A stretch of DNA of 10,918 nucleotides, from assembly GCA_026393955.1 (NCBI GenBank), contig JAPKZE010000022.1, positions 1 through 10,918 on the forward strand, written 5' to 3'. Source of the DNA: Candidatus Aminicenantota bacterium (GTDB lineage Bacteria > Acidobacteriota > Aminicenantia > Aminicenantales > Saccharicenantaceae). A program made the position numbers and the translations under genes. Below the pieces are notes generated by a model. The model worked only from the letters and a program-made list of their open reading frames with translations, was not told where the DNA came from and searched no databases. Below are positions 1 through 8,685 of this stretch, piece by piece. Within the stretch, counting starts at the first letter, position 1, and every line of letters starts with the position of its first letter.

Positions 1-37
1 CCAGGAGGGCCAGGGAACGACGGGATGTGATCCGCAT
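1..37 (-). CDS. 5' end of a probable exported protein gene (partial, runs off left edge)
   Basis: Reading the minus strand from 37 gives ATG and eleven further codons, MRITSRRSLALL, before the window ends. The start has a strong Shine-Dalgarno AAGGAGG (43-49) five bases upstream and sits about 25 bases downstream of the expected start of a near-consensus promoter (70-98). The peptide has positive residues (R2, R6, R7) followed by the beginning of a hydrophobic run, the usual opening of a Sec signal peptide. A twin Arg is present, but SRRSLAL only loosely resembles a Tat motif. The product cannot be named from 12 codons. Promoter, ribosome site and start codon together make a real gene likely; the export call is an inference. 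Confidence 0.6.
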   Translation of the reverse strand, partial: MRITSRRSLALL

Positions 38-42
38 GTCCG

Positions 43-49
43 CCTCCTT
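43..49 (-). promoter_or_regulatory. Shine-Dalgarno of the left-edge gene
   Basis: AAGGAGG on the minus strand, five bases before the ATG at 37. It decides the start of the truncated gene at the left edge. Confidence 0.7.
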
Positions 50-69
50 GATTCGATGCTTCTGACGGA

Positions 70-98
70 TTTATAAGACGCGGCGCCGTGAATGTCAA
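70..98 (-). promoter_or_regulatory. Near-consensus sigma-70 promoter for the left-edge gene
   Basis: The minus strand reads TTGACA (93-98), a 17-base spacer, then TATAAA (70-75), so -35 is perfect and -10 matches five of six. Transcription should start near 62-64, leaving a leader of about 25 bases that carries the AAGGAGG site. The promoter lies downstream of the nifJ terminator, so the left-edge gene is a separate transcription unit. The spacer contains the palindrome CGGCGCCG (81-88), and a second copy lies just upstream of the -35 box (112-119). Confidence 0.8.
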
Positions 99-119
99 AC
101 ACGGCTCGGGCCGGCGCCG
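81..119. repeat. Two copies of the palindrome CGGCGCCG in the promoter region
   Basis: CGGCGCCG occurs at 81-88, between the -35 and -10 boxes, and at 112-119, upstream of the -35 box. The second copy is embedded in the 10-bp palindrome CCGGCGCCGG (111-120). The copies are 31 bp apart, close to three helical turns. This is the geometry of a repressor operator pair, but short GC palindromes are common by chance in such DNA, so the operator role is only an inference. Confidence 0.35.
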
Positions 120-170
120 GCTTCTCCCCGCCTGGTTATCAGGGGCGATGCCGCCAGCGCCGTCCGTCCA

Positions 171-202
171 ATAAAAAACCCCGGGAGCGGGCACTCCCGG
201 GG
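171..202 (-). terminator. Rho-independent terminator after nifJ
   Basis: On the minus strand a perfect 9-bp stem CCCCGGGAG / CTCCCGGGG (194-202 and 179-187) with a 6-base loop is followed at once by six T residues (173-178). It begins 26 bases after the nifJ stop codon and separates nifJ from the promoter of the left-edge gene. Confidence 0.93.
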
Positions 203-228
203 CCTGAGGGCACGATGCGGGGCGGGGC

Positions 229-3750
<3,522 letters not shown>

Positions 3751-3756
3751 GGATAA

Positions 3757-3763
3757 CTCCTTA
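3757..3763 (-). promoter_or_regulatory. Shine-Dalgarno fixing the nifJ start
   Basis: TAAGGAG on the minus strand, six bases before ATG 3750. It matters because the nifJ reading frame is open for another 162 codons upstream, across recR, and a simple longest-frame call would place the start wrongly. Confidence 0.85.
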
Positions 3764-3778
3764 CTGCGGTATGATCGA

Positions 3779-3794
3779 ACGTCGTCCGCGACGT
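3779..3794 (-). promoter_or_regulatory. Inverted repeat in the recR-nifJ gap
   Basis: ACGTCG and CGACGT form a perfect 6-bp stem around a 4-base loop, in the 50-bp gap between the recR stop and the nifJ ribosome site. No T-run follows on either strand, so it does not look like an intrinsic terminator. It could be an operator, a processing or stability hairpin, or chance. Confidence 0.3.
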
Positions 3795-3800
3795 ATCGGG

Positions 3801-4406
3801 CTACTCTTTGAGCTCCGTGCGCCCCTCCAGGGCCTTCTTGATGGTCACCTGGTCGGCGAAATCGAGGTCCGAGCCCACCGGCAGACCCATGGCCAGGCGG
3901 GTGATCCGGATGCCGTAATCCTTGAGCACGCGGAGGAGGTAGAGGGCCGTGGCCTCCCCCTCCACGGTGGGGTTCGTGGCGATGATGATCTCCTTGAAGG
4001 CGCCCGCCTCGAGGCGCTTGGTCAGCTTGCCCAGCCGGAGCTCGTCCGGGCCCCTCCCCTTGAGCGGCGACAGGGCGCCGAGGAGGACGTGGTAGCGGCC
4101 GTTGTAGGCCCCGGTCCTCTCGATCGAGGAGATGTTGAACGGCTCCTCGACGATGCACAGGGATTCGTCCGAGCGGTGCTCGTCGGAGCAGATCAGGCAG
4201 GGATCGACGTGGGTGATGTTGTTGCAGCGGGCGCAATAGAAGATCTTGCGCTTGGCCTCGCGGATGGCCTCGGCCAGACGGTCGGCGTCCTCGGTCGGCA
4301 GGCCCAGGAAATAGAAGGCGATGCGCTGGGCCGTCTTGGCCCCGATGCCGGGGATGTGGCGGAGCTCCTCGATGAGGTCGTGGAGGGGCTGGGCGTATTC
4401 GAACAT
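3801..4406 (-). CDS. recR: Recombination mediator protein RecR
   Basis: The 201-residue product has the standard length and full RecR architecture. A helix-hairpin-helix (about 15-34, with IPGIGAKTAQR) is followed by a four-Cys zinc finger (C58, C61, C70, C73) and a Toprim domain (about 80-175) with the acidic motifs IVEEP (85-89) and TNPTVEGEATA (144-154). A conserved C-terminal segment contains GLPVGSDLDFAD. RecR acts with RecO, and in some species RecF, to load RecA on SSB-coated single-stranded DNA during gap repair. The ATG at 4406 overlaps the ybaB stop by one base (TGATG) and lacks a strong ribosome site of its own, which suggests translational coupling in the dnaX-ybaB-recR operon. 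nifJ follows 50 bp downstream. Confidence 0.98.
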   Translation of the reverse strand: MFEYAQPLHDLIEELRHIPGIGAKTAQRIAFYFLGLPTEDADRLAEAIREAKRKIFYCARCNNITHVDPCLICSDEHRSDESLCIVEEPFNISSIERTGAYNGRYHVLLGALSPLKGRGPDELRLGKLTKRLEAGAFKEIIIATNPTVEGEATALYLLRVLKDYGIRITRLAMGLPVGSDLDFADQVTIKKALEGRTELKE

Positions 4407-4717
4407 CAGCCGAGTCCCGGGATCTTCAGGCCGGCGCCCAGGCCGCCGAGCTTCTCGGCCAGGGCTTCGTCCACCTTGGCCGCCCCGTCGTTGAAGGCCG
4501 CGACGATGAGGTCCTGGAGCATCTCCACGTCCTCGCGTCCCGCCACCTCCGGGTCGATGCGGATGGACTGCAGGGCCTTGTGGCCGTCGAGGACGACGGT
4601 GACCATACCCCCGCCGCTCGACCCTTCGGTCCGCAGGGCGGCCATCTCCTTCTGAAGACGGTCCTGCATCTCCTTGGCCGACTTGAGCATCTTCTGGAGG
4701 TCCATGACGTTCTTCAT
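4406..4717 (-). CDS. ybaB: YbaB/EbfC family nucleoid-associated DNA-binding protein
   Basis: A 103-residue protein of normal family length. The N-terminal amphipathic helix (MDLQKMLKSAKEMQDRLQKE, residues 5-24) leads to a segment GMVTVVLDGHKALQSIRIDPE and a C-terminal stretch LQDLIVAAFNDGAAKVDEALAEKL, all typical of YbaB. The family forms dimers that bind DNA and is nearly always encoded between dnaX and recR, as here. The chosen ATG at 4717 overlaps the dnaX stop in an ATGA and has AAGGAG eight bases upstream; M5 at 4705 is a possible alternative start. The last residues (GLGAGLKIPGLG) are Gly-rich, as is common in the family. Confidence 0.96.
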   Translation of the reverse strand: MKNVMDLQKMLKSAKEMQDRLQKEMAALRTEGSSGGGMVTVVLDGHKALQSIRIDPEVAGREDVEMLQDLIVAAFNDGAAKVDEALAEKLGGLGAGLKIPGLG

Positions 4718-6414
4718 GAGTCCTTCTCCTTCGGGCCCCGGCCCTTGGGCCCGGCGTCGCGCGAGGCGGCGACGGGATCGGCCGACAGGACCTGGGCCTT
4801 GAAGGTGTCCATGAAGAACTGGACGGCCGGGTCCTTCATGGCCGACTCGAGCTCCCGTCCCGGCCGGATGGGGCCGCCGTCCGTGGCGTTCTCTTCGGCG
4901 AAGCGGACCTTGGTCTCCCGGCCCAGGACCTCGGAGGCGGCCCGCTCGACGGCCCGGATGTCCTTTTCCTGGATGCTGGTGACGAAGAACCCCCGGCCGC
5001 TGCCGAAAATGACCTCGATGACGTTGTCCTTGAATATGACGGACGAGTACTGCCCCAGCAGGGCGGCCAGGGGGGCCCGGTCGCCGGCCAGCTTCTCGAG
5101 GACGCGGGCGAAGACGTCCTTAGGCGCCGAGGCGGCGGCCTTGGGCGGAGCTGCCTCCGGCCCGGGCCCCGGCCCGCTGCCGGGAGCGGGCCGCGAAGCG
5201 CCTCCCGCCGGGACGGCCGGCTTGGGCGCGGTCCCGGACGGCCGGATGGGCGGCTTCGGGCCGCTCTCCTTGAGGGCTTCCACGTCCTTGATGAGGTCCC
5301 GGAGGGGGACGATCTTGCGGAAGTGACAGAGCTTGACGAGGAAGGCCTCGAAATAGATCCTCGGCATCGTCGAGTACTTCAGTCCCGGCTCGGCCTGCTG
5401 CATGGCGAGCAGGTACCGGAGCAGGTCCTCCGGACCGGCCTTGGCCGACTCGGCTCTCAAGGCCGCCAGGCCTTCGGGGCTCAGGGCCAGGAGGTCCTCC
5501 GGCTTCTCGACTGAACGGACGAGGAGAAGGGCCCGGAAGTGCTCGATGAGCTTGCCGAATACGAAGCGCAGGTCGTAGCCGGCCGCGACGACGGTCTCGA
5601 CGAGGCCGAAGACCTCCCCGGGCGTTTCGTCGAGGATGACCGAGGAAAAGCGCATGAGCAAGTCCTGGCCGATCGTCCCGAGGATGGTCTTGAGGTCCTC
5701 GTCCCCGATGTTCTCGCCGCTGAAGGCCACGGCCTGGTCGAGCAGGCTCTGGGCGTCGCGCATGCTGCCGTCGGCCGCCTCGGCGATGAGGGCCAGCCCG
5801 GCCGGGGTGATGGTGATCCCTTCCCTCCGGGTGATCTCCATGAGATGGTTGATGATGTCCTTGTGGGAGATCTTGCGGAACTCGAAGTGCTGGCAGCGGG
5901 AGACGATGGTCGCCGGGACCTTGTTGAACTCGGTCGTGGCGAAGATGAAGACCGTGTTCGGCGGCGGCTCCTCGAGCGTCTTCAGGAGGGCGTTGAAGGC
6001 GTGCGTCGAGAGCATGTGGACTTCATCGATGATGAGGACCTTGGTCCGCGTGTAGGCCGGCTTGTACTTGACCATCTCGCGAATGGGCTCGATGTCGTCG
6101 ACCTGGCGGTTGGAGGCCCCGTCGATCTCGAGGACGTCGATGGCGTTCCCCTCGTGGATGGCCTTGCAGAACTGGCAGGGATGCTCACGGTCGGGACAGG
6201 GGTGAGCCGTCGGGCCGTCGGCGCAGTTGAGGGCCTTGGCCAGAATGCGGGCCACGGTCGTCTTGCCGGTCCCGCGGACCCCCGAGAACAGATAGGCCTG
6301 GGCGATGCGGCTCGAGGCGATGGCGTTCTGGATGGTGCGGACGACGGACAGCTGTCCGACGACCTCCTCGAACTTCCAGGGCCTGTATTTCCGGGCGAAT
6401 ATCTCGTAAGACAT
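4714..6414 (-). CDS. dnaX: DNA polymerase III subunit gamma/tau (clamp loader ATPase)
   Basis: The 566-residue AAA+ ATPase of the replicative clamp loader opens with the family signature MSYEIFARKYRP. It has Walker A GVRGTGKT (45-52), a zinc module (C64, C73, C80, C83), Walker B DEVH (130-133) and the SRC arginine-finger motif (172-174). The lid and collar domains follow. A Pro/Ala/Gly-rich linker (roughly 380-430) leads to a C-terminal domain of about 130 residues like the tau-specific region of other bacteria. I see no A-rich slippery run in the linker, so a frameshifted gamma product as in E. coli is not evident. The zinc module has a spacing of six residues between C73 and C80, where two is usual. 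The frame is open upstream to 7194, across the divergent permease gene, but family alignment fixes ATG 6414. The ribosome site is weak (GGACGGACG). It heads the ybaB-recR-nifJ cluster. Confidence 0.97.
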   Translation of the reverse strand: MSYEIFARKYRPWKFEEVVGQLSVVRTIQNAIASSRIAQAYLFSGVRGTGKTTVARILAKALNCADGPTAHPCPDREHPCQFCKAIHEGNAIDVLEIDGASNRQVDDIEPIREMVKYKPAYTRTKVLIIDEVHMLSTHAFNALLKTLEEPPPNTVFIFATTEFNKVPATIVSRCQHFEFRKISHKDIINHLMEITRREGITITPAGLALIAEAADGSMRDAQSLLDQAVAFSGENIGDEDLKTILGTIGQDLLMRFSSVILDETPGEVFGLVETVVAAGYDLRFVFGKLIEHFRALLLVRSVEKPEDLLALSPEGLAALRAESAKAGPEDLLRYLLAMQQAEPGLKYSTMPRIYFEAFLVKLCHFRKIVPLRDLIKDVEALKESGPKPPIRPSGTAPKPAVPAGGASRPAPGSGPGPGPEAAPPKAAASAPKDVFARVLEKLAGDRAPLAALLGQYSSVIFKDNVIEVIFGSGRGFFVTSIQEKDIRAVERAASEVLGRETKVRFAEENATDGGPIRPGRELESAMKDPAVQFFMDTFKAQVLSADPVAASRDAGPKGRGPKEKDS

Positions 6415-6435
6415 GGGTTTTCGTCCGTCCGCGGA

Positions 6436-6462
6436 GGGGAGAAACAAACCGCCTATCTCCCC
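6436..6462 (-). promoter_or_regulatory. Hairpin in the dnaX leader
   Basis: GGGGAGA and TCTCCCC form a perfect 7-bp stem (6456-6462 with 6436-6442) around a 13-base loop. It sits between the predicted dnaX transcription start (about 6472) and the ATG at 6414. No T-run follows it on either strand. It may be a leader structure or an operator; its function is unknown. Confidence 0.35.
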
Positions 6463-6478
6463 TGAAAAAGTAAGGTTT

Positions 6479-6506
6479 ATCTTAGCACAAATCGATCCGA
6501 TAGCAA
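6479..6506 (-). promoter_or_regulatory. Probable promoter of the dnaX-ybaB-recR(-nifJ) operon
   Basis: The minus strand has TTGCTA (6501-6506), a 16-base spacer, and TAAGAT (6479-6484) preceded by TG one base before, giving an extended -10 (TGCTAAGAT). The -35 and -10 each match four of six consensus bases. The start would be near 6472 with a leader of about 58 bases. This is the most AT-rich stretch of the window. Confidence 0.55.
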
Positions 6507-6516
6507 AGAAAAGGAA

Positions 6517-6522
6517 TATAAT
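6517..6522 (+). promoter_or_regulatory. Perfect -10 box (TATAAT) for the permease gene
   Basis: TATAAT lies seven bases before the GTG start at 6529. No good -35 box is found at 16-18 bases upstream. If it is used, transcription would begin at or next to the start codon and the mRNA would be leaderless. Confidence 0.45.
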
Positions 6523-6528
6523 GTCGCC

Positions 6529-7389
6529 GTGCCGACGCGCTCCCGCAGCCTCGCCGAGATCCACCTGGCGGTCTTTCTCTTCGGCTTCCCCGGCCTGTTC
6601 GGGAAATGGCTGGCCCTGCCGGCCGTCCTGATCGTCTTCGGCCGGGTCCTGTTCGCCAGCCTGGCCCTGGCCGCGGTCATGCGCCTGCGGCGGACGCCTT
6701 TCCGCGTCAAGCCGCCCCGGGACCTCGTCCTGCTCGGCCTCTGCGGCCTGGTGCTGGCCGTCCACTGGACGATGTTCTTCCGGTCCGTCCAAGTCTCTTC
6801 CGTCGCCGTCGGGCTCCTGGCCTATTCGAGCTTCCCAGTCTTCACGGCCTTCCTCGAGCCCCTGCTGGCCCGGGAGAAATGGGATCCCGGAAGCCTCGTC
6901 TATGCCTTCCTCTGCGTTCTCGGCATCGGCCTGATCGTGCCCGGTTTCGATCTCTCCGACACCGTCGTCCGGGGCGTCCTCTGGGGGCTCGGCGCGGGCC
7001 TGACCTTCGCCTTCCTCTCGGTCCTCAACCGGACGCTGGCCGGCCGGCATTCCAGTCTGACGATCGCATTTTACCAGGACCTCCTGGCCGCCCTCGTCCT
7101 GGTCCCCGCGGTCTTGCGGACCGGCCTCCCTCACTCCGGCCGGGATTGGGCGCTCATCGCCGTGCTGGGCGTTTTCTGCACGGCGGCCGCCCACACGCTG
7201 TTTATCAACGGGATGAAAAAGGTCGGGGCCCGGACGGCGAGCATCCTGAGCTCGCTCGAGCCGGTCTACGGCATTCTCCTCGCCCTGGTCTTCCTCAAAG
7301 AAAGCCCCTCCCTGAGAACGGTCTTGGGAGGGGCGGTCGTTCTGGCCGCCGCCTTGGCGGCGACGGTCCGGGCCCGTCGGGCCCGTTAG
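6529..7389 (+). CDS. EamA/DMT-superfamily transporter (10-TM permease)
   Basis: This 286-residue inner-membrane protein has the two tandem EamA repeats of the drug/metabolite transporter superfamily (about 10-135 and 145-283). The first begins HLAVFLFGFPGLFGKWLAL and continues with IVFGRVLFASLAL. The second ends with the typical SSLEPVYGILLALVFLKE before a last hydrophobic helix and a short Arg-rich cytoplasmic tail. Roughly ten hydrophobic helices are visible. Members export or import amino acids, nucleotides or other metabolites; the substrate cannot be told from sequence. The start is GTG 6529, since no in-frame ATG or other start is nearby upstream. An AAGGA (6511-6515) is 13 bases away, which is long. 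The nearby ATG at 6521 is in another frame that stops after 36 codons. The gene is divergent from dnaX and its last four bases overlap the convergent gene. Confidence 0.9.
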   Translation: MPTRSRSLAEIHLAVFLFGFPGLFGKWLALPAVLIVFGRVLFASLALAAVMRLRRTPFRVKPPRDLVLLGLCGLVLAVHWTMFFRSVQVSSVAVGLLAYSSFPVFTAFLEPLLAREKWDPGSLVYAFLCVLGIGLIVPGFDLSDTVVRGVLWGLGAGLTFAFLSVLNRTLAGRHSSLTIAFYQDLLAALVLVPAVLRTGLPHSGRDWALIAVLGVFCTAAAHTLFINGMKKVGARTASILSSLEPVYGILLALVFLKESPSLRTVLGGAVVLAAALAATVRARRAR

Positions 7390-7394
7390 CTTTT
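7369..7394 (+). terminator. Possible intrinsic terminator overlapping the permease stop
   Basis: CGGGCCC (7369-7375), loop GTC, GGGCCCG (7379-7385) make a perfect 7-bp stem inside the last codons of the permease gene, followed by TTAGCTTTT (7386-7394). The T-run is interrupted, so strength is uncertain. The same bases can be read as two tandem copies of the palindrome CGGGCCCG (7369-7376 and 7378-7385). On the minus strand there is no T-run. Confidence 0.45.
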
Positions 7395-8561
7395 GTCGAC
7401 TGCGGTCTTCCGCTTGACAGGCGCCTTCTTGGCCTTCTCGTCCTCGGCCTTCTGCCGCTTCTCGAGCTCGGCCTTCTCCTGTTCGTGCTTCTTTTTCAGT
7501 TCTGAGACCCGGGTCGCGGCCTGATCGTCGACTTTCTTCTTCTCGGCGGGGTTTTGGATCTTGGTCTTGTCTTCCTCGGCCCTACGGCGGATCACGCCGA
7601 TCTCCGTCTCCTGGCTTTCGCTCATGAGCTGGCGCTCCTGATCGTGGGCCTCGCGCACGGCCTCATCCTCGTTCCGGGGCGCCCGGCGGTAGATGCGGCT
7701 GCTCGACTCGCCGCTGAGGTCCTTCTCGGCCTTGGCTTGATCGACGACCTGCCGGGGCTTGGCCGCGTCGTTCCGGCGAACGGTCGGCCTGGAGACGACC
7801 AGGTCGCGTCCCTCCTCCTGCGCGGGACCGGGCCGGGTCGCGTCCTTGAGGGTCAGGCGCTCGACCGTCCGGCCGGTCTGGCGGCGGATCTCCTCGACGT
7901 CCACGCCGTCGTCGACGATGCGGCCGCCGCGCTCGGAGATGTTAACCTCGAAACGGGTCCTGTCGATGAGGGTGGTGTTACGCTCGCCCGGCAGGATCCA
8001 ACGGTCGATCGTCCCTTCCATGAAGTCCCGGCCCCGGGCGAAATTCCAGCAGTGGCCCGGGATGTCCCAGCGGTGACCGGGCGGGAAGCCCCTCCCGGGA
8101 ACGAAATCGCCTCCCGGGGGCAGGGGCGCCCAGCCGATATGCGCATCGCCCCAGCGCCAGGCCACCCAGGCCGGGCCCCAGACGATATCGGGGACCCAGA
8201 ACCAGCCCATATGCCGGTCCCAGCCCCAGCGGCCGTAGTGGAACGCGATCCAGCCCCAGCGCTCGGCCGAGACCCATGTCCAGCCGTAGTCGGTCCAGAC
8301 CCAATGGCCCCGAGTGTAGGGTCGCCAGCTGTAGCCGACCTCGCCGGGGATCCAGACATAACCATAGGGTTGGTAAGAGACCCAGATGCCGTACGGCTGG
8401 AGCTCGTTGTAGAAGTAAGCGGTATCAAGGTTGTCGTAGCGATCGTAAGGCTCGTCGTTTCTTGGCGGAGGGGAAGACTGTTCGTACGGGACGTAGACAC
8501 AGGACATCCCAGCCAGCGCCACGAGAGCCCCGCAGATGAGGAATCCGATCATTCTTTTCAT
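7386..8561 (-). CDS. Trp-rich DUF6600-like envelope protein with charged coiled-coil tail
   Basis: A 391-residue protein of unknown function. Residues 1-21 form a secretion signal ending in Cys (GMSC, 18-21). The Cys could be lipidated, but Gly at the -3 site is not a classical lipobox, so an ordinary Sec signal is also possible. Residues 60-172 contain 20 tryptophans in repeated aromatic motifs (WRPYTRGHWVWTDYGWTWVS, 79-98; then YGRWGW and WGPAWVAWRWG), which I recognise as the DUF6600 type found in GC-rich soil and sediment bacteria. A middle part of mixed character (about 175-290) leads to a C-terminal region rich in Glu, Lys, Gln and Arg (about 290-391), predicted by eye as coiled coil with a Lys-rich end. 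ATG 8561 has AGGAGG six bases upstream. A sigma-54 motif lies just upstream. It likely acts at or beyond the inner membrane; no biochemical role is known to me. Confidence 0.8.
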   Translation of the reverse strand: MKRMIGFLICGALVALAGMSCVYVPYEQSSPPPRNDEPYDRYDNLDTAYFYNELQPYGIWVSYQPYGYVWIPGEVGYSWRPYTRGHWVWTDYGWTWVSAERWGWIAFHYGRWGWDRHMGWFWVPDIVWGPAWVAWRWGDAHIGWAPLPPGGDFVPGRGFPPGHRWDIPGHCWNFARGRDFMEGTIDRWILPGERNTTLIDRTRFEVNISERGGRIVDDGVDVEEIRRQTGRTVERLTLKDATRPGPAQEEGRDLVVSRPTVRRNDAAKPRQVVDQAKAEKDLSGESSSRIYRRAPRNEDEAVREAHDQERQLMSESQETEIGVIRRRAEEDKTKIQNPAEKKKVDDQAATRVSELKKKHEQEKAELEKRQKAEDEKAKKAPVKRKTAVDKS

Positions 8562-8567
8562 CGCTGT

Positions 8568-8573
8568 CCTCCT
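8568..8573 (-). promoter_or_regulatory. Shine-Dalgarno of the DUF6600-like gene
   Basis: AGGAGG on the minus strand, six bases before ATG 8561. It lies only about two bases after the start predicted from the sigma-54 motif, so the mRNA leader would be very short (about 14 bases). Confidence 0.75.
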
Positions 8574-8584
8574 AGCCTACTTAA

Positions 8585-8602
8585 ATGCAAGGAGTGTGCC
8601 AA
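8585..8602 (-). promoter_or_regulatory. Sigma-54 (RpoN) -24/-12 promoter of the DUF6600-like gene
   Basis: The minus strand reads TTGGCAC-ACTCC-TTGCAT. It contains the TGGCAC of the -24 element and the TTGCA of the -12 element, and GG and GC are exactly 12 bases apart as the sigma-54 consensus demands. The predicted start is at about 8575, just before the AGGAGG site and 14 bases before the ATG. No sigma-70 promoter is apparent in the same gap. If used, the gene depends on RpoN and an AAA+ enhancer-binding activator, neither of which is encoded in this window. Confidence 0.6.
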
Positions 8603-8650
8603 AGGGCACCCCGGCTAAATTTCGGGCCAGAGGCGGGCCGGACCGTCCTC

Positions 8651-8682
8651 AAAAATGGACAGCCCGGATGATCGGACCGTCC
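8651..8682 (-). terminator. Rho-independent terminator after rocD
   Basis: On the minus strand GGACGGTCCG (8673-8682) pairs over ten positions (eight Watson-Crick, two G-U) with CGGGCTGTCC (8657-8666) across a 6-base loop, followed by ATTTTT (8651-8656). It starts 4 bases after the rocD stop codon. Confidence 0.85.
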
Positions 8683-8685
8683 GTA

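Noticed and set aside
121..170. A CCTG-GTTAT-CAGG hairpin downstream of the nifJ terminator
   Set aside because: The stem is only 4 bp with poor extension, and it lies after a strong terminator, so it is most likely chance.
3751..4236. N-terminal extension of nifJ by 162 codons into recR
   Set aside because: The extension is Arg/Pro/Gly-rich nonsense that overlaps recR out of frame. The family N-terminus and a good Shine-Dalgarno fix the start at 3750.
5140..5300. Programmed frameshift producing a gamma form of DnaX
   Set aside because: No A-rich or other slippery heptamer is seen in the linker-coding region, and the tau frame is continuous to the stop.
6521..6631. ATG at 6521 with AAGGA just upstream as a gene start
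   Set aside because: This frame stops after 36 codons and gives a Ser/Arg/Pro-rich sequence with no similarity. The EamA frame starting at 6529 is clearly the coding one. A very short translated leader cannot be excluded, but nothing supports it.
6415..7194. N-terminal extension of dnaX by 260 codons
   Set aside because: It runs antisense through the permease gene and its promoter region, and the DnaX signature MSYEIFARKYRP starts at 6414.
8639..8682. Direct repeat CGGACCGTCC (8639-8648 and 8673-8682), with a third GGAC at exact 17-bp steps, as enhancer sites for a sigma-54 activator
   Set aside because: The right copy and the middle GGAC are the two arms of the rocD terminator, which explains them. 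Only the left copy remains unexplained, too little to call an enhancer array.
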